Shown piece after piece: positions 27,730 through 36,234 of a stretch of 64,000 bases of DNA. The translations under genes were made by a program, and so were the position numbers. Numbering within the stretch: the stretch's first letter is position 1; each line of letters starts with the position of its first letter. Source of the stretch: Natronogracilivirga saccharolytica (GTDB lineage: Bacteria; Bacteroidota; Rhodothermia; Balneolales; Natronogracilivirgulaceae); contig NZ_JAFIDN010000010.1 of the NCBI RefSeq assembly GCF_017921895.1, positions 79,165 through 143,164 of the forward strand. Reading direction: 5' to 3'. Below the pieces are notes generated by a model, which worked only from the letters and a program-made list of their open reading frames with translations, ran no database searches and was not told where the DNA came from.

Positions 27730-29277
27730 CTACACTTCCTGGCGTCTTTCAGCCATTCCAATAGTCACCAACAACAACAAACTTAATATAAACAAGACCA
27801 TCTTTGCAAACAAAGGTTCAAAAAAATCAGTGGCAAAGCCATGGCCCAAAGCTACGACACTACCGGAAAATAACACAATTGCGACACTTTTTCCTATTTT
27901 ATACGGTACTTTATAAACTGATTGCGTCAAAACGTACATCAACATGGCCATGGACAGAAAACAAAACACGGCCACCCAAACGGCTCCCTGCATTCCGAAT
28001 ACCGGAACCAGCATCATATTGCCGGCCAGCGTGATCAATGCCCCGATAATGGTAATGCCTGACAGATGCCACATTTTTTCCCTGATAAATACACCGGCCA
28101 TGAAATTCAGGAACCACCCCTGAAACCAGTAAGCAAGCAGAAGCCACGGGACAATGTAAAGACCCATCCAGTATCTTTCGTCAATCAGTGTTCCGTCGAG
28201 CACCGGTATGCGGATTTGCACTATTTGCTCCACAAACAACCCGACACCGATGTAAACAACTGCAGCGGCAATGTTGAACCAGGTAAACACTTCAGCAAAG
28301 GTTTTCCGTGCATCATCACTGCCCGACTGCCTCATGAAAAACGGAAGCCATGCCATCCGGAACATCTGTACGGCAAGCAGCATAAAAACCGAAATTTTAA
28401 TACATGCATTGAATATCCCGGTGATATCATCTGCATTGTAATGTGAACCGTACAGCCGGTCGATCGTCGACTGAGGCATATTGTTTACGGCGAAACGACT
28501 GAGCACTTCATTAACCGCGTGGCTGATGCCTGCCGGAATGTAGGGAAGTCCGAACCAGAGTGCCCTTTTTATGACGGCAGTGTCCCACTTACCCTGATAC
28601 ATATGCCTGGTGAACCATGCCAGAATTATCATAGTAACAAATGATGCGACGGCGTTGCTGACCAGGACAGCTTCAATCCCCCATCCTGCAAATACTACCA
28701 GATATACGTTCAGGCAGACGTTGATGATCACGTTGAACAGCCGGATAAAAGCATAGGTGTACGATTTCCGGATAAGACGGAGTTCTGCAAAGGGCACCAT
28801 GCACAGGGCGTCAAGCCAGAGAATGGCAAGCATGAGATAAAACAGGTGCTCGCCGGACATGGTTATGAGTCCGGCCGTACCGGTCCCGGCGGCAGCTTGA
28901 ATACCCGGATCCGAAGCGGCCGCGGCCTGTGCGGCTGATCCTTCCAGGCCGAGCAGCGGAGCCAGCAGTGGCATGAAAATCCAGGTTACCAGCACCAGCA
29001 GCGATGCCCCGCCGAACAAGCTCAGCTGAATGGTCTTGAACACGTTTCGCGCCTTCTCCCTGTCAGCACCATACCGCAGATAGGAAGACTCCATTCCGAA
29101 TGTGAACAGTACATTCAGAAATACGATGGCCCCGAAGATAAGGCCGATTATTCCGTAGGCGGCAGGATCAAAATACTTGGTGTAAAACGGAACCAGCAGA
29201 TAGTTGATGAACCGGGCGAGCACACTGCTTATGCCGTAGACGAGAGTATCTGAAAAAAGCTCGCGAAGTTTGCCCAC
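27730..29277 (-). CDS. Polysaccharide flippase (MATE/MOP superfamily)
   Basis: A roughly 515-residue membrane protein with 12-14 helices, opening with RELFSDTLVYGISSVLARFINYLLVP, the standard start of Wzx-type oligosaccharide flippases and PST transporters. It should move lipid-linked saccharides across the inner membrane. A loop around residues 110-150 is rich in Ala and Gly. The frame is open back to 29346, but that would overlap aroQ by 47 bases; the GTG at 29277, with AAGGCAGG a few bases upstream, gives the expected N terminus. No glycosyltransferases are nearby, so the substrate is unknown. Confidence 0.87.
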   Translation of the reverse strand: MGKLRELFSDTLVYGISSVLARFINYLLVPFYTKYFDPAAYGIIGLIFGAIVFLNVLFTFGMESSYLRYGADREKARNVFKTIQLSLFGGASLLVLVTWIFMPLLAPLLGLEGSAAQAAAASDPGIQAAAGTGTAGLITMSGEHLFYLMLAILWLDALCMVPFAELRLIRKSYTYAFIRLFNVIINVCLNVYLVVFAGWGIEAVLVSNAVASFVTMIILAWFTRHMYQGKWDTAVIKRALWFGLPYIPAGISHAVNEVLSRFAVNNMPQSTIDRLYGSHYNADDITGIFNACIKISVFMLLAVQMFRMAWLPFFMRQSGSDDARKTFAEVFTWFNIAAAVVYIGVGLFVEQIVQIRIPVLDGTLIDERYWMGLYIVPWLLLAYWFQGWFLNFMAGVFIREKMWHLSGITIIGALITLAGNMMLVPVFGMQGAVWVAVFCFLSMAMLMYVLTQSVYKVPYKIGKSVAIVLFSGSVVALGHGFATDFFEPLFAKMVLFILSLLLLVTIGMAERRQEV

Positions 29278-29299
29278 AAAGGTTACCTGCCTTGATTTA

Positions 29300-29734
29300 T
29301 TACGATGTTTCCCGGTTTTCAAGAAGTGCCCGGACAGCCATGACATACCCGGAAAAACCGAAGCCGCTGATCATACCGCGGCACACTCCGCCGGTCAGTG
29401 AGGTATGCCTGAACGACTCCCGCGCATGAATATTCGACAGGTGCACCTCGATTTTGTCCTGCGGAAGCAGTGTCAGGGCATCACGAAGCGATACCGAGGT
29501 ATGCGTGAGTCCGCCGAAATTGACAATGATTCCGTCAATGCTTTCATCCCTGGCCGCGTGGATGCGGTCGATCAGCTCTCCCTCATTATTGCTTTGAAAC
29601 AAGTTGAAGGTGACTTCAGGAAACGTTTCAACCAGAAGATCCATCAGGTCATCCTGCCCTCCGGAACCGTAGTGCTTCTTTTCCCGGTGTCCAAGCATGT
29701 TCAGATTGGGCCCGTGCAAAATCAGGATGTTCAT
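29300..29734 (-). CDS. aroQ: 3-dehydroquinate dehydratase, type II
   Basis: Third step of the shikimate pathway. The 144-residue protein starts ILILHGPNLNMLGHREKKHYG, containing the catalytic Tyr region and active-site loop, and continues with FNLFQSNNEGELIDRIH, IVNFGGLTHTSVSLRDAL and VHLSNIHARESFRHTSL, where His and Arg bind substrate. The start ATG overlaps the HIT gene stop by four bases (ATGA), which decides the start over an upstream option at 29749. Confidence 0.97.
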   Translation of the reverse strand: MNILILHGPNLNMLGHREKKHYGSGGQDDLMDLLVETFPEVTFNLFQSNNEGELIDRIHAARDESIDGIIVNFGGLTHTSVSLRDALTLLPQDKIEVHLSNIHARESFRHTSLTGGVCRGMISGFGFSGYVMAVRALLENRETS

Positions 29735-30135
29735 GAAGCAGACTCCCACTCCTTTCGGATGCGGTCGGACAATTCCTTCATCTGCTCATCCGGAACGGTA
29801 ATGTTGTTTCCCAGGGCGACCTGCTGTTTTTTATCATATATGGGGACAAGATGGATGTGGGCATGCGGCACTTCGAGCCCCTCTACGACGATGCCGGTCC
29901 GGATCGGAGAAAGCGCCCGGTCGATGGCATGTGCAATCGATTTGGAAAAAACCATCATATCCCCGAGAAGTCCGTCATCCAGATCGAAGATGTAATCGGT
30001 CTCCTGCTTTGGAACTACAAGCGTATGACCTTTGCTGATGGGGCGGATGTCCAGAAAGGAGTAGAAAAGCTCATTTTCCGCAATTTTCCAGGACGGGATC
30101 TCGCCATTAATGATTTTTGTGAATACTGTTGCCAT
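29731..30135 (-). CDS. Histidine-triad (HIT) family protein
   Basis: A 134-residue HIT nucleotide hydrolase/transferase. The triad motif is HAHIHLVPIY near residue 105; the N terminus ATVFTKIINGEIPSWKIAE and the block VVPKQETDYIFDLDD are typical of the Hint branch, which hydrolyses AMP-lysine or AMP-amidates. It is translationally coupled to aroQ, a pairing that looks like simple housekeeping order. Confidence 0.95.
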   Translation of the reverse strand: MATVFTKIINGEIPSWKIAENELFYSFLDIRPISKGHTLVVPKQETDYIFDLDDGLLGDMMVFSKSIAHAIDRALSPIRTGIVVEGLEVPHAHIHLVPIYDKKQQVALGNNITVPDEQMKELSDRIRKEWESAS

Positions 30136-30308
30136 AGCGCTGTCGTTTTTGTAGTGGTTACATTATTCAACTGCAAGCTGACAGGTAATGTAATCACAAA
30201 GGAGCACAAATTCAGCTGCCGGAACAGACAGAGTCACAGATTGTTCCGTATTTTTTCTTGAAATGGTAGTTGATACTGCTTATATTTGAAGTCTTTCGAA
30301 GTTCAGGC

Positions 30309-30381
30309 GAATCGGTAGCTCAGTTGGTAGAGCAACGGCCTTTTAAGCCGTGGGTCGAGGGTTCGAGCCCCTCCCGATTCA
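30309..30381 (+). tRNA. tRNA-Lys (UUU)
   Basis: A complete 73-base cloverleaf: acceptor GAATCGG with CCGATTC, D arm with GCTCAGTTGGTAGAGC, anticodon stem ACGGC/GCCGT around CTTTTAA (anticodon TTT), and T arm GAGGG TTCGAGC CCCTC. CCA is not encoded. Confidence 0.98.
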
Positions 30382-30390
30382 CTACCCCTT

Positions 30391-30434
30391 AAGCCCTTGC
30401 AGGTCAAACTCTTACAGACTTGCGGGGCTTTTTT
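30391..30434 (+). terminator. Terminator after tRNA-Lys
   Basis: Stem AAGCCCTTGCA with TGCGGGGCTT (one wobble, one bulge), followed by a T-run. It starts ten bases after the tRNA and ends just before the stop of the convergent outer-membrane gene. Confidence 0.75.
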
Positions 30435-30447
30435 ATTACCAAGCCCT

Positions 30448-30966
30448 TCAAAACGGAAGCCGCCCCCCGGCCGAAATGGCAAACTGATCAAACCCGTTAA
30501 CCGATACTTTGGGCTCGATATAAAACAGGATCGTATCGTAATCAAGCTCCAAACCGGCGCCTCCGTTGAATCCGAATTCACTGCCCTCGGTTACTTCGGG
30601 AGATGATCCGGCTATCGGGCGCTCGGAGCTCCAGCTCGCATAGTGACCGCCTCCCATCAGATAGAGCCGGAACATTTCCCCGTTGTAGAGATAAACGCCG
30701 GCATTGAGATTGACTTCATAAAATGACGGGCTTTGATACTGCGGGTCGTTCACAAGATAGTAGGTAGCGTCTGCACCCACCCGGATTGCCGAAACAGGTA
30801 TGTAATACGCGCTGAAATGGAGTCCGGCTTCGGCTTCATCGGTAACACTGGTGCCGTAAGTCGCTCCGAGTCCAAATTCATACTCTCCGCCCATCTTCTG
30901 GGAAAGTGCAGCGGCAGGAAGCATGATTATTACGGCGACGGAAAAGATTATTCTTTTGATTATCAT
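30448..30966 (-). CDS. Outer-membrane beta-barrel protein
   Basis: A 172-residue predicted outer-membrane protein. A signal peptide (about 1-22, ending ALSQ) precedes alternating amphipathic strands such as EYEFGLGATYG, AGLHFSAYYIP, FRLYLMGGGHYA and a terminal strand finishing in Phe, the usual barrel-assembly signal. This fits the small OmpW/OmpX-like 8-strand barrels, but I cannot assign a specific family or function. It stands alone after the convergent tRNA-Lys gene. Confidence 0.78.
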   Translation of the reverse strand: MIIKRIIFSVAVIIMLPAAALSQKMGGEYEFGLGATYGTSVTDEAEAGLHFSAYYIPVSAIRVGADATYYLVNDPQYQSPSFYEVNLNAGVYLYNGEMFRLYLMGGGHYASWSSERPIAGSSPEVTEGSEFGFNGGAGLELDYDTILFYIEPKVSVNGFDQFAISAGGRLPF

Positions 30967-31065
30967 GGCATGGAATGGGCTAAGTCGGAAATTTCCGGGA
31001 TATTTTCAGCAGTCTGTACAGGCGGCATCATGAATCACCGGCCGCCAGTATCCGGAGCAGAAAGA

Positions 31066-32313
31066 TCAGGCGAAAAGTATCAGAAGCAACGCCGCTACCG
31101 CAACAACACTGAATGCCGGCAACACGTGCCCGGCAATCGTTTTTCCGCCTATCAACCGAATAATCGCAAATTTGAAAATCGTATTTGAAATCAATGCGGT
31201 AAGGATCAGCTTCCACCCCAGGGAAACCTCAATAGTCTGATTCTGAACTTTCTGAGACACCGAAAGTGTAATGGCATCCATATCCGCAAGTCCGGATATA
31301 CCGGCGACGAGATAAAGTGCTTCAGATCCAAGATATTCGGTTGTGGCTGTTATTACAAAAAGAATAGTTACGTAAACTGCCCCGAACGTAAGAGCGGTGC
31401 TCAGCTCACTGGGGTTGCGCTGTTCGGGCATGCTGTGTGAGCTTTTTTTCACCTGCCGGTATGCAAACCATGACACCCCCACCGATACCACGAACATAAT
31501 CGCAACCGGCCAGATCATCTGATAGAAATAATCGGGTGCCATGACAAGAATTTCAATGGCGATGCGGGGATAGACCATGGCCGATGCAATAATGATCACC
31601 ACAGCGGCATGCAGTGCGCCTGTCGGTGCTCTTGCCGTGATTTTCGAGTAACTGACCGTGGTTGCCGTACTCGAGATGATCCCGCCGAGCATTCCGCCCA
31701 GTGCGGTCCCGGCACGATCACCCATGAATTTGTACACCAGATACCCACCAAGGCTGATTCCCGTGATCAGCACGACAAGCAGCCATGTCCGCTGGGGATT
31801 AAACACCTCGAACGGTCCGAAGGTCTGATTGGGCAGTATCGGCAGTATAATAAATGTGATCAGCACAAACTGCATGATCGCCTTGATATCTTTCTCATCA
31901 AGACGCGCCAGCGCTCCTCTGAGCTGAGGTTTGATCTGAAGAAGTATGGCCGTGCTGCCGGCAATGGCAGCCCCGATAATCCAGGGTCCCATGGTCAGAT
32001 AGGCCCCGACACCAAACATCAGCAGCAGGGAAATTTCAGTGGTCATGCCAAATTCCGTACTGCCGCTTTTCATCTTCATGACGTTGCCGACCACGATGAT
32101 GGTGATCACTCCGAGCAGGCCGAATCCAAGAATAAGCGGTGAGTACGCCTCTGCAAGATAGGCACTGATGGTCCCGAAAAGCGTAACAATAGCAAATGTC
32201 CGGAAACCGGCTATACGGGTGTCCTGGAGCTCCCGCTGCATCCCGACCAGAAGACCGAGAAGCAGCGAAATCCCAAGCGTCTGAAAAACCGTATAGAGCT
32301 CAGTTTCCTGCAT
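31066..32313 (-). CDS. MgtC/SapB-DUF4010 membrane protein
   Basis: A 415-residue inner-membrane protein. The first 140 residues resemble MgtC/SapB: TLGISLLLGLLVGMQRELQ followed by IAGFRTFAIVTLFGTISAYL is the characteristic opening. The remainder is a DUF4010 region with about eight further helices, including GMLGGIISSTATTVSYSK and LVAGISGLADMDAITLSVSQ. Whether the family transports magnesium or other ions is unsettled. The ATG at 32313 begins the domain properly; a TTG four codons earlier is an alternative start. Confidence 0.88.
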   Translation of the reverse strand: MQETELYTVFQTLGISLLLGLLVGMQRELQDTRIAGFRTFAIVTLFGTISAYLAEAYSPLILGFGLLGVITIIVVGNVMKMKSGSTEFGMTTEISLLLMFGVGAYLTMGPWIIGAAIAGSTAILLQIKPQLRGALARLDEKDIKAIMQFVLITFIILPILPNQTFGPFEVFNPQRTWLLVVLITGISLGGYLVYKFMGDRAGTALGGMLGGIISSTATTVSYSKITARAPTGALHAAVVIIIASAMVYPRIAIEILVMAPDYFYQMIWPVAIMFVVSVGVSWFAYRQVKKSSHSMPEQRNPSELSTALTFGAVYVTILFVITATTEYLGSEALYLVAGISGLADMDAITLSVSQKVQNQTIEVSLGWKLILTALISNTIFKFAIIRLIGGKTIAGHVLPAFSVVAVAALLLILFA

Positions 32314-32405
32314 CAGTGTTCGCAATTTTGTTGCTGAAACGTACCAATATAGGAAACTTGCGGCAGATTTTTTAAGTCGTTGATGTTTCCGTTTATGATT
32401 CTGCC

Positions 32406-34826
32406 CTAAAACGTAACCGTAACTCCGCCAAGAATGTGGCGCCCGGCCTGCGGGAAGTAATAATTCTCGCGGAACTCGTCTTCACCCGCAAAATAGCCAA
32501 AGGTATAGCCGTTGGATTCGTAGGTATGATCCAGGATATTATTGACCATCAGCTGGAACCGCACGCTGCGAACCGTCTGAAGTCCGCCCCATTCCCATGA
32601 AAGCCGGATGTCGTTGACCCACCAGGGATCAATAGAACGGCCGCTGTAGGATGTGTTGTCCAGATACTGCCGTCCGACATACCGCGAGTACCAGTCGATG
32701 CCGGCACTGCCCTGCTGCCAGCTCAACTGTGACGCAGATACAACTGCGGGTGAAAACGCAATGTCGGTATTCTCGTGGCGAATTTCATCCTGGCCGACAA
32801 ACACCCAGTTTTCATCAAAACGGTCGATCCGTTCGACAAACTCCGGAATCCGGTTCCGGCTCAGCGTCACATTCCCGTTCCACTGAAGCGACCGGCTGAT
32901 GCGGAATGCCGCCTCCAGCTCGACACCTGCGCGGTAACTTTCGGGAACATTGGTCCGGACCGGGTCCCCGACGTCGTTGATATCGCCGGTATTGATCAGC
33001 TGATTGTCATACCACATGAAAAACGCATTAAGCCCGAACTGCAGCCGGTCCCATCCTCCCCGGTAGCCGGCTTCTGTATTGTACAACGTCTCAAAACGGG
33101 GCTGATAGTTTTCCGTGGCATCCGTGAAATCACGACGGACCGGCTCCTTGCTCGAAATTCCGAAATATCCGTACACGCGGCCAATCTCACCGAGATCATA
33201 GGTGATCCCGCCTTTCGGATTGACAAACAGAAAATCATGAGTCTCGTCCAGGATACGCTGGTCATTGTTGATACCATCGAGCGTGTACCGGATGCCCCGG
33301 ACCTGAATGTCACCAAAAGCGCTCAGCCTTTCGGTAAGGTCAATCATCGCTTTGGCATACAGGTTTCCGTCCGTTTTTTCTCCTTTGTTGTCATAATAGC
33401 GATCACCCAGTTCTGCCGGACTCGCCACTCTTGTCCACACGATTTTCCCGAAGTGATCCCCGTCATAGTGGTTCAGTCCGCCGCCAAAGGTGAGCTGCCA
33501 GTTCTCTCCACCCTTGTAATCCACCGAAAACGTCGCACCCGCGAAATGGTTGTCAAGCCAGCGCTGCCGCACCAGGTCCGTATTCTCTACCGTTTCCTGC
33601 CCGATCGAAACCGGCTGGAAACCGTAACTCGTCAAAGCGTCGCCCTCCCGGAATTCCTCATAATATCCGGCACCGCGGGTGTAATGAAGGGAAAGGTTGC
33701 CGGATAAGCGGTCCGAGATTTTGCGTGAATAATGAAGCTGGTAATGCGTCTGGGTGTAGTTGTCGGTCTGATCGTCATAGAAACGTGTCTCCCCGTCCGG
33801 CCCGGTGTACATTCCGGCCGGATTGAACCTGCGGTTTTCGTCAAGCTGGTCTTCATGAACACCGTACCAGGCCTGATAGGTCTCTTCCTGACCGGAGAAA
33901 ACGTTCAGTTTGAGCAGGCTTTGATCGGTGTGCCTGGTGCCGGACAGGAAAAACGAGCGAAGGTCGGAAGATGCGCGGTCAATATATCCGTCGGACCGGA
34001 TGGAGGACAGACGTCCATCAAAGGCCCAGCCATTGCTCATCAGTCCGGTACCCGTGCGGATGTTGTTCTTGAACGTATTGAACGAGCCGGCACTGCTGTT
34101 GATTTCTCCGTAGGGATCGGACTGCAGCGTGGTGGTCTGAAGGTTCACCGTGGCCCCGAATGCGGCGGGTCCGTGTGCCGACGTTCCGACTCCGCGCTGG
34201 ATCTGGATCTGCTCTACCGATGATGCGAAATCGGGCATGTTGACCCAGAAGACGCCGTGGGACTCGGAGTCATTCAACGGAATACCGTTGACGGTAACGT
34301 TAATTCGTTGCGGATCCACGCCGCGAATCCGCAGACCTGTGTAACCAATACCTGCCCCGGCATCCGACGAGCTGATCACAGACGGACTCATTTCCAGCAG
34401 AACAGGGACATCCTGACCGAGATTTCGTTCCCGGATCTCTTCGCGGCTGACGTTGGAATAGGTAACCGGCGCACGTTCATCGACCCGGAATGCTTCGACC
34501 AGAACTTCGTCACTGATGATGGTTGCCGGTACCAGGCTGATGTTTTTTTCACGCTTGCCGGACCAGTTCACCTGAACCTGAGCCGCTTCATAGCCAACGT
34601 AGCGGATTTCAATTGTGCCGGCTCCGTCTTCTCTGAGCTCGAGTTCAAATTCGCCCTGACTGCCGGATGTGGTTCCGTGATCCGTCTGGCTTTGAATGAT
34701 GGCGGCACCCGGCAGCGGTTCACGGGTCTGGGCATCGCGAACGGTTCCGGTGATACTTTGTGCAAACGATGCGGAAGATCCCGCGACAAGTACAAAAGTG
34801 AAGAAAATCGTAATGAATGACTTCAT
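32406..34826 (-). CDS. TonB-dependent receptor, probable thiamine importer
   Basis: An 806-residue outer-membrane receptor. A signal peptide (ending ASFAQS) is followed by a carboxypeptidase-regulatory-like domain (ITGTVRDAQTREPLPGAAI), a plug domain (VPVLLEMSPSVISSSDAGAGIGYTG in part, RIRGVDPQRINVTVNGIPLND) and a long barrel that ends in an aromatic-rich strand, HILGGVTVTF. I chose ATG 34826 because it begins the signal peptide and is preceded by GGAGGAG at good spacing; an open frame back to 34997 runs through the riboswitch and is not coding. The leader is a thiamine pyrophosphate riboswitch, so the cargo is most likely thiamine or a thiamine precursor; the protein sequence alone would not tell this. 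Confidence 0.92.
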   Translation of the reverse strand: MKSFITIFFTFVLVAGSSASFAQSITGTVRDAQTREPLPGAAIIQSQTDHGTTSGSQGEFELELREDGAGTIEIRYVGYEAAQVQVNWSGKREKNISLVPATIISDEVLVEAFRVDERAPVTYSNVSREEIRERNLGQDVPVLLEMSPSVISSSDAGAGIGYTGLRIRGVDPQRINVTVNGIPLNDSESHGVFWVNMPDFASSVEQIQIQRGVGTSAHGPAAFGATVNLQTTTLQSDPYGEINSSAGSFNTFKNNIRTGTGLMSNGWAFDGRLSSIRSDGYIDRASSDLRSFFLSGTRHTDQSLLKLNVFSGQEETYQAWYGVHEDQLDENRRFNPAGMYTGPDGETRFYDDQTDNYTQTHYQLHYSRKISDRLSGNLSLHYTRGAGYYEEFREGDALTSYGFQPVSIGQETVENTDLVRQRWLDNHFAGATFSVDYKGGENWQLTFGGGLNHYDGDHFGKIVWTRVASPAELGDRYYDNKGEKTDGNLYAKAMIDLTERLSAFGDIQVRGIRYTLDGINNDQRILDETHDFLFVNPKGGITYDLGEIGRVYGYFGISSKEPVRRDFTDATENYQPRFETLYNTEAGYRGGWDRLQFGLNAFFMWYDNQLINTGDINDVGDPVRTNVPESYRAGVELEAAFRISRSLQWNGNVTLSRNRIPEFVERIDRFDENWVFVGQDEIRHENTDIAFSPAVVSASQLSWQQGSAGIDWYSRYVGRQYLDNTSYSGRSIDPWWVNDIRLSWEWGGLQTVRSVRFQLMVNNILDHTYESNGYTFGYFAGEDEFRENYYFPQAGRHILGGVTVTF

Positions 34827-34930
34827 AGCTCCTCCAAATTTTTCGGATGATTCTTCAATTTGAAGGCGCTGTACAACAGGAGAGCTGCTTTCCGATGACA
34901 GACTGTAGTTAAAAAAAAGCTGCAATCGGT

Positions 34931-35012
34931 CAGGTTTCCCTACGCCGGTATTATCCGGTTCAGGTGATCGGGGTATGATCTCAGCTCGTGCGTACAAGCA
35001 CCCCCAACCTGT
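34931..35012 (-). promoter_or_regulatory. TPP riboswitch (THI element)
   Basis: Read on the minus strand, the leader of the TonB receptor gene has the conserved TPP aptamer: P1 arm CAGGTT, then GGGGGTGC, GCTGAGATCATACCC, the ACCTGAACCGGATAATACC block, GCGTAGGGAA and the closing P1 arm AACCTG. All the invariant THI-box words (CUGAGA, ACCUGA-C-GGAUAAUACC, CGUAGGGAA) are present. A run of eight U lies about 13 bases after the aptamer, and a strong Shine-Dalgarno sequence lies about 95 bases on; either could be the control point. Binding of TPP should reduce expression. Confidence 0.95.
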
Positions 35013-35076
35013 ATGGTTGACAAGTGCATAATATACGCATCATAATCACCTTAAGCCAGCGGTTTTTGCTTTCGGG

Positions 35077-35517
35077 TCAGACCGTTTCCGCTTTTGCCCT
35101 GGCATGCAGGAAAAAGGACAGGATCATCAGCAGGGTGGTGGTCCCGGCCGAAACAAGGCAGAAGATGCACAATGCTTCGATGACAAAAAACATGAGGTAG
35201 ACCAGCCACAGGGAAAAGAAAAAGGCGGGAACCGTTACGAATGGCAAATAGTAGAATACGGCTGCCTTGCGTATATCCAGCCAGGCGACACCGGCTACAA
35301 GCATGAGTGTGTAAAACAGCACGCCCATCAGTGCGACGGGAACCGGACCGATTGTTGCGTATTCGCTGAGGGCCACTTCATCACAGCCCTCAATCACCGT
35401 GCAGGTAGGCACTCCGCCCAAATAATGTGAAGCTGTGAGATAAACCGCATCGGCAAAGCCGACAATTGCAATCACTACAAATGCAATCACCATATAGAAC
35501 ACGGAATCTTTGCTCAT
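35077..35517 (-). CDS. Vitamin K epoxide reductase (VKOR) family protein
   Basis: A 146-residue inner-membrane protein with four or five helices. Two cysteine pairs mark it as VKOR: a loop pair C39 and C45 (PTCTVIEGCDEV) and the active-site C117-I-F-C120 in the fourth helix. Bacterial VKOR replaces DsbB, re-oxidising DsbA with quinone. The DsbA-like gene ends four bases upstream of its start, so the pair forms a disulfide-forming unit. Confidence 0.92.
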   Translation of the reverse strand: MSKDSVFYMVIAFVVIAIVGFADAVYLTASHYLGGVPTCTVIEGCDEVALSEYATIGPVPVALMGVLFYTLMLVAGVAWLDIRKAAVFYYLPFVTVPAFFFSLWLVYLMFFVIEALCIFCLVSAGTTTLLMILSFFLHARAKAETV

Positions 35518-35521
35518 AATA

Positions 35522-36181
35522 CTACTGGTATGAAATGATCAGATCCCGGTAATCATCCAGCGAACGGGGATTCTCGACAGCTTCGCCGTTAATGAACAGA
35601 GAGGGTACAGAGCGGACGCCCAGTTCCTGACCGTCTTCGTAATCCGCCTCGATACGATCGGAGAGTTCGGGATCCTGGAGGTCTTCATCCAGCTGATCCA
35701 TATCCAGTTCAATGGAATCGGCAAACTGCCGGAAAATGGATTCTGCGTCACCCCGTGACCACTGCTGCTGATTGATATAAATCAGGTCATGCATTTCCCA
35801 GAAAGCATCCTGACGTCCGGCGGCCTCGGCATAGCGCGAAGCAAGACGGGAGTGCTCGAAGTTCCTGAGCGGGAAATGTCGGTAGACAAACAGCACATCA
35901 TCGCCAAGCTCTTCACTCAGCCGGTCGTCCATGGAAGCGTAGAACCGGCAAGCCGGACACTGAAAATCGCTGTATTTGACAACAATCACACCGGCGTCGG
36001 GATTGCCCTTGATCCAGTCATCCTGACGCGGTTCAAGAATTTCTTCGTTTACCGAATTGCCGGCACCCGCAGCAGTGGTTTCAGGCGCTGCAGATTCATC
36101 ATCGGCCATCCGGAACATCACCAGTGTAACGGCAGCAAGTCCGACAACAAGTCCGCCCCAAAGCGCAAATCGTTTACTCAT
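35522..36181 (-). CDS. DsbA-like thiol:disulfide oxidoreductase
   Basis: A 219-residue thioredoxin-fold protein anchored by an N-terminal helix (residues 7-24). The active site is C75-P-A-C78 in YSDFQCPACRFY; the cis-proline loop is RSVPSLFINGEA near the C terminus. The CPAC dipeptide is less common than the CPHC of E. coli DsbA and is shared with many Actinobacterial and Bacteroidota DsbA/DsbG-like proteins. It should oxidise cysteines of exported proteins with the downstream VKOR protein as its electron acceptor. Confidence 0.93.
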   Translation of the reverse strand: MSKRFALWGGLVVGLAAVTLVMFRMADDESAAPETTAAGAGNSVNEEILEPRQDDWIKGNPDAGVIVVKYSDFQCPACRFYASMDDRLSEELGDDVLFVYRHFPLRNFEHSRLASRYAEAAGRQDAFWEMHDLIYINQQQWSRGDAESIFRQFADSIELDMDQLDEDLQDPELSDRIEADYEDGQELGVRSVPSLFINGEAVENPRSLDDYRDLIISYQ

Positions 36182-36234
36182 AAATAGTTGGTTAAATGGT
36201 AAGTAATGAATTCTAAAAGTACAAAAAAACGGGC

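Noticed and set aside
29278..29346. Upstream start of the flippase overlapping aroQ
   Set aside because: The added residues are out-of-frame aroQ sequence; the GTG at 29277 gives the expected N terminus.
32775..33707. Plus-strand open frame of 310 codons opposite the TonB receptor gene
   Set aside because: Shadow of the receptor gene; no signal peptide or domain.
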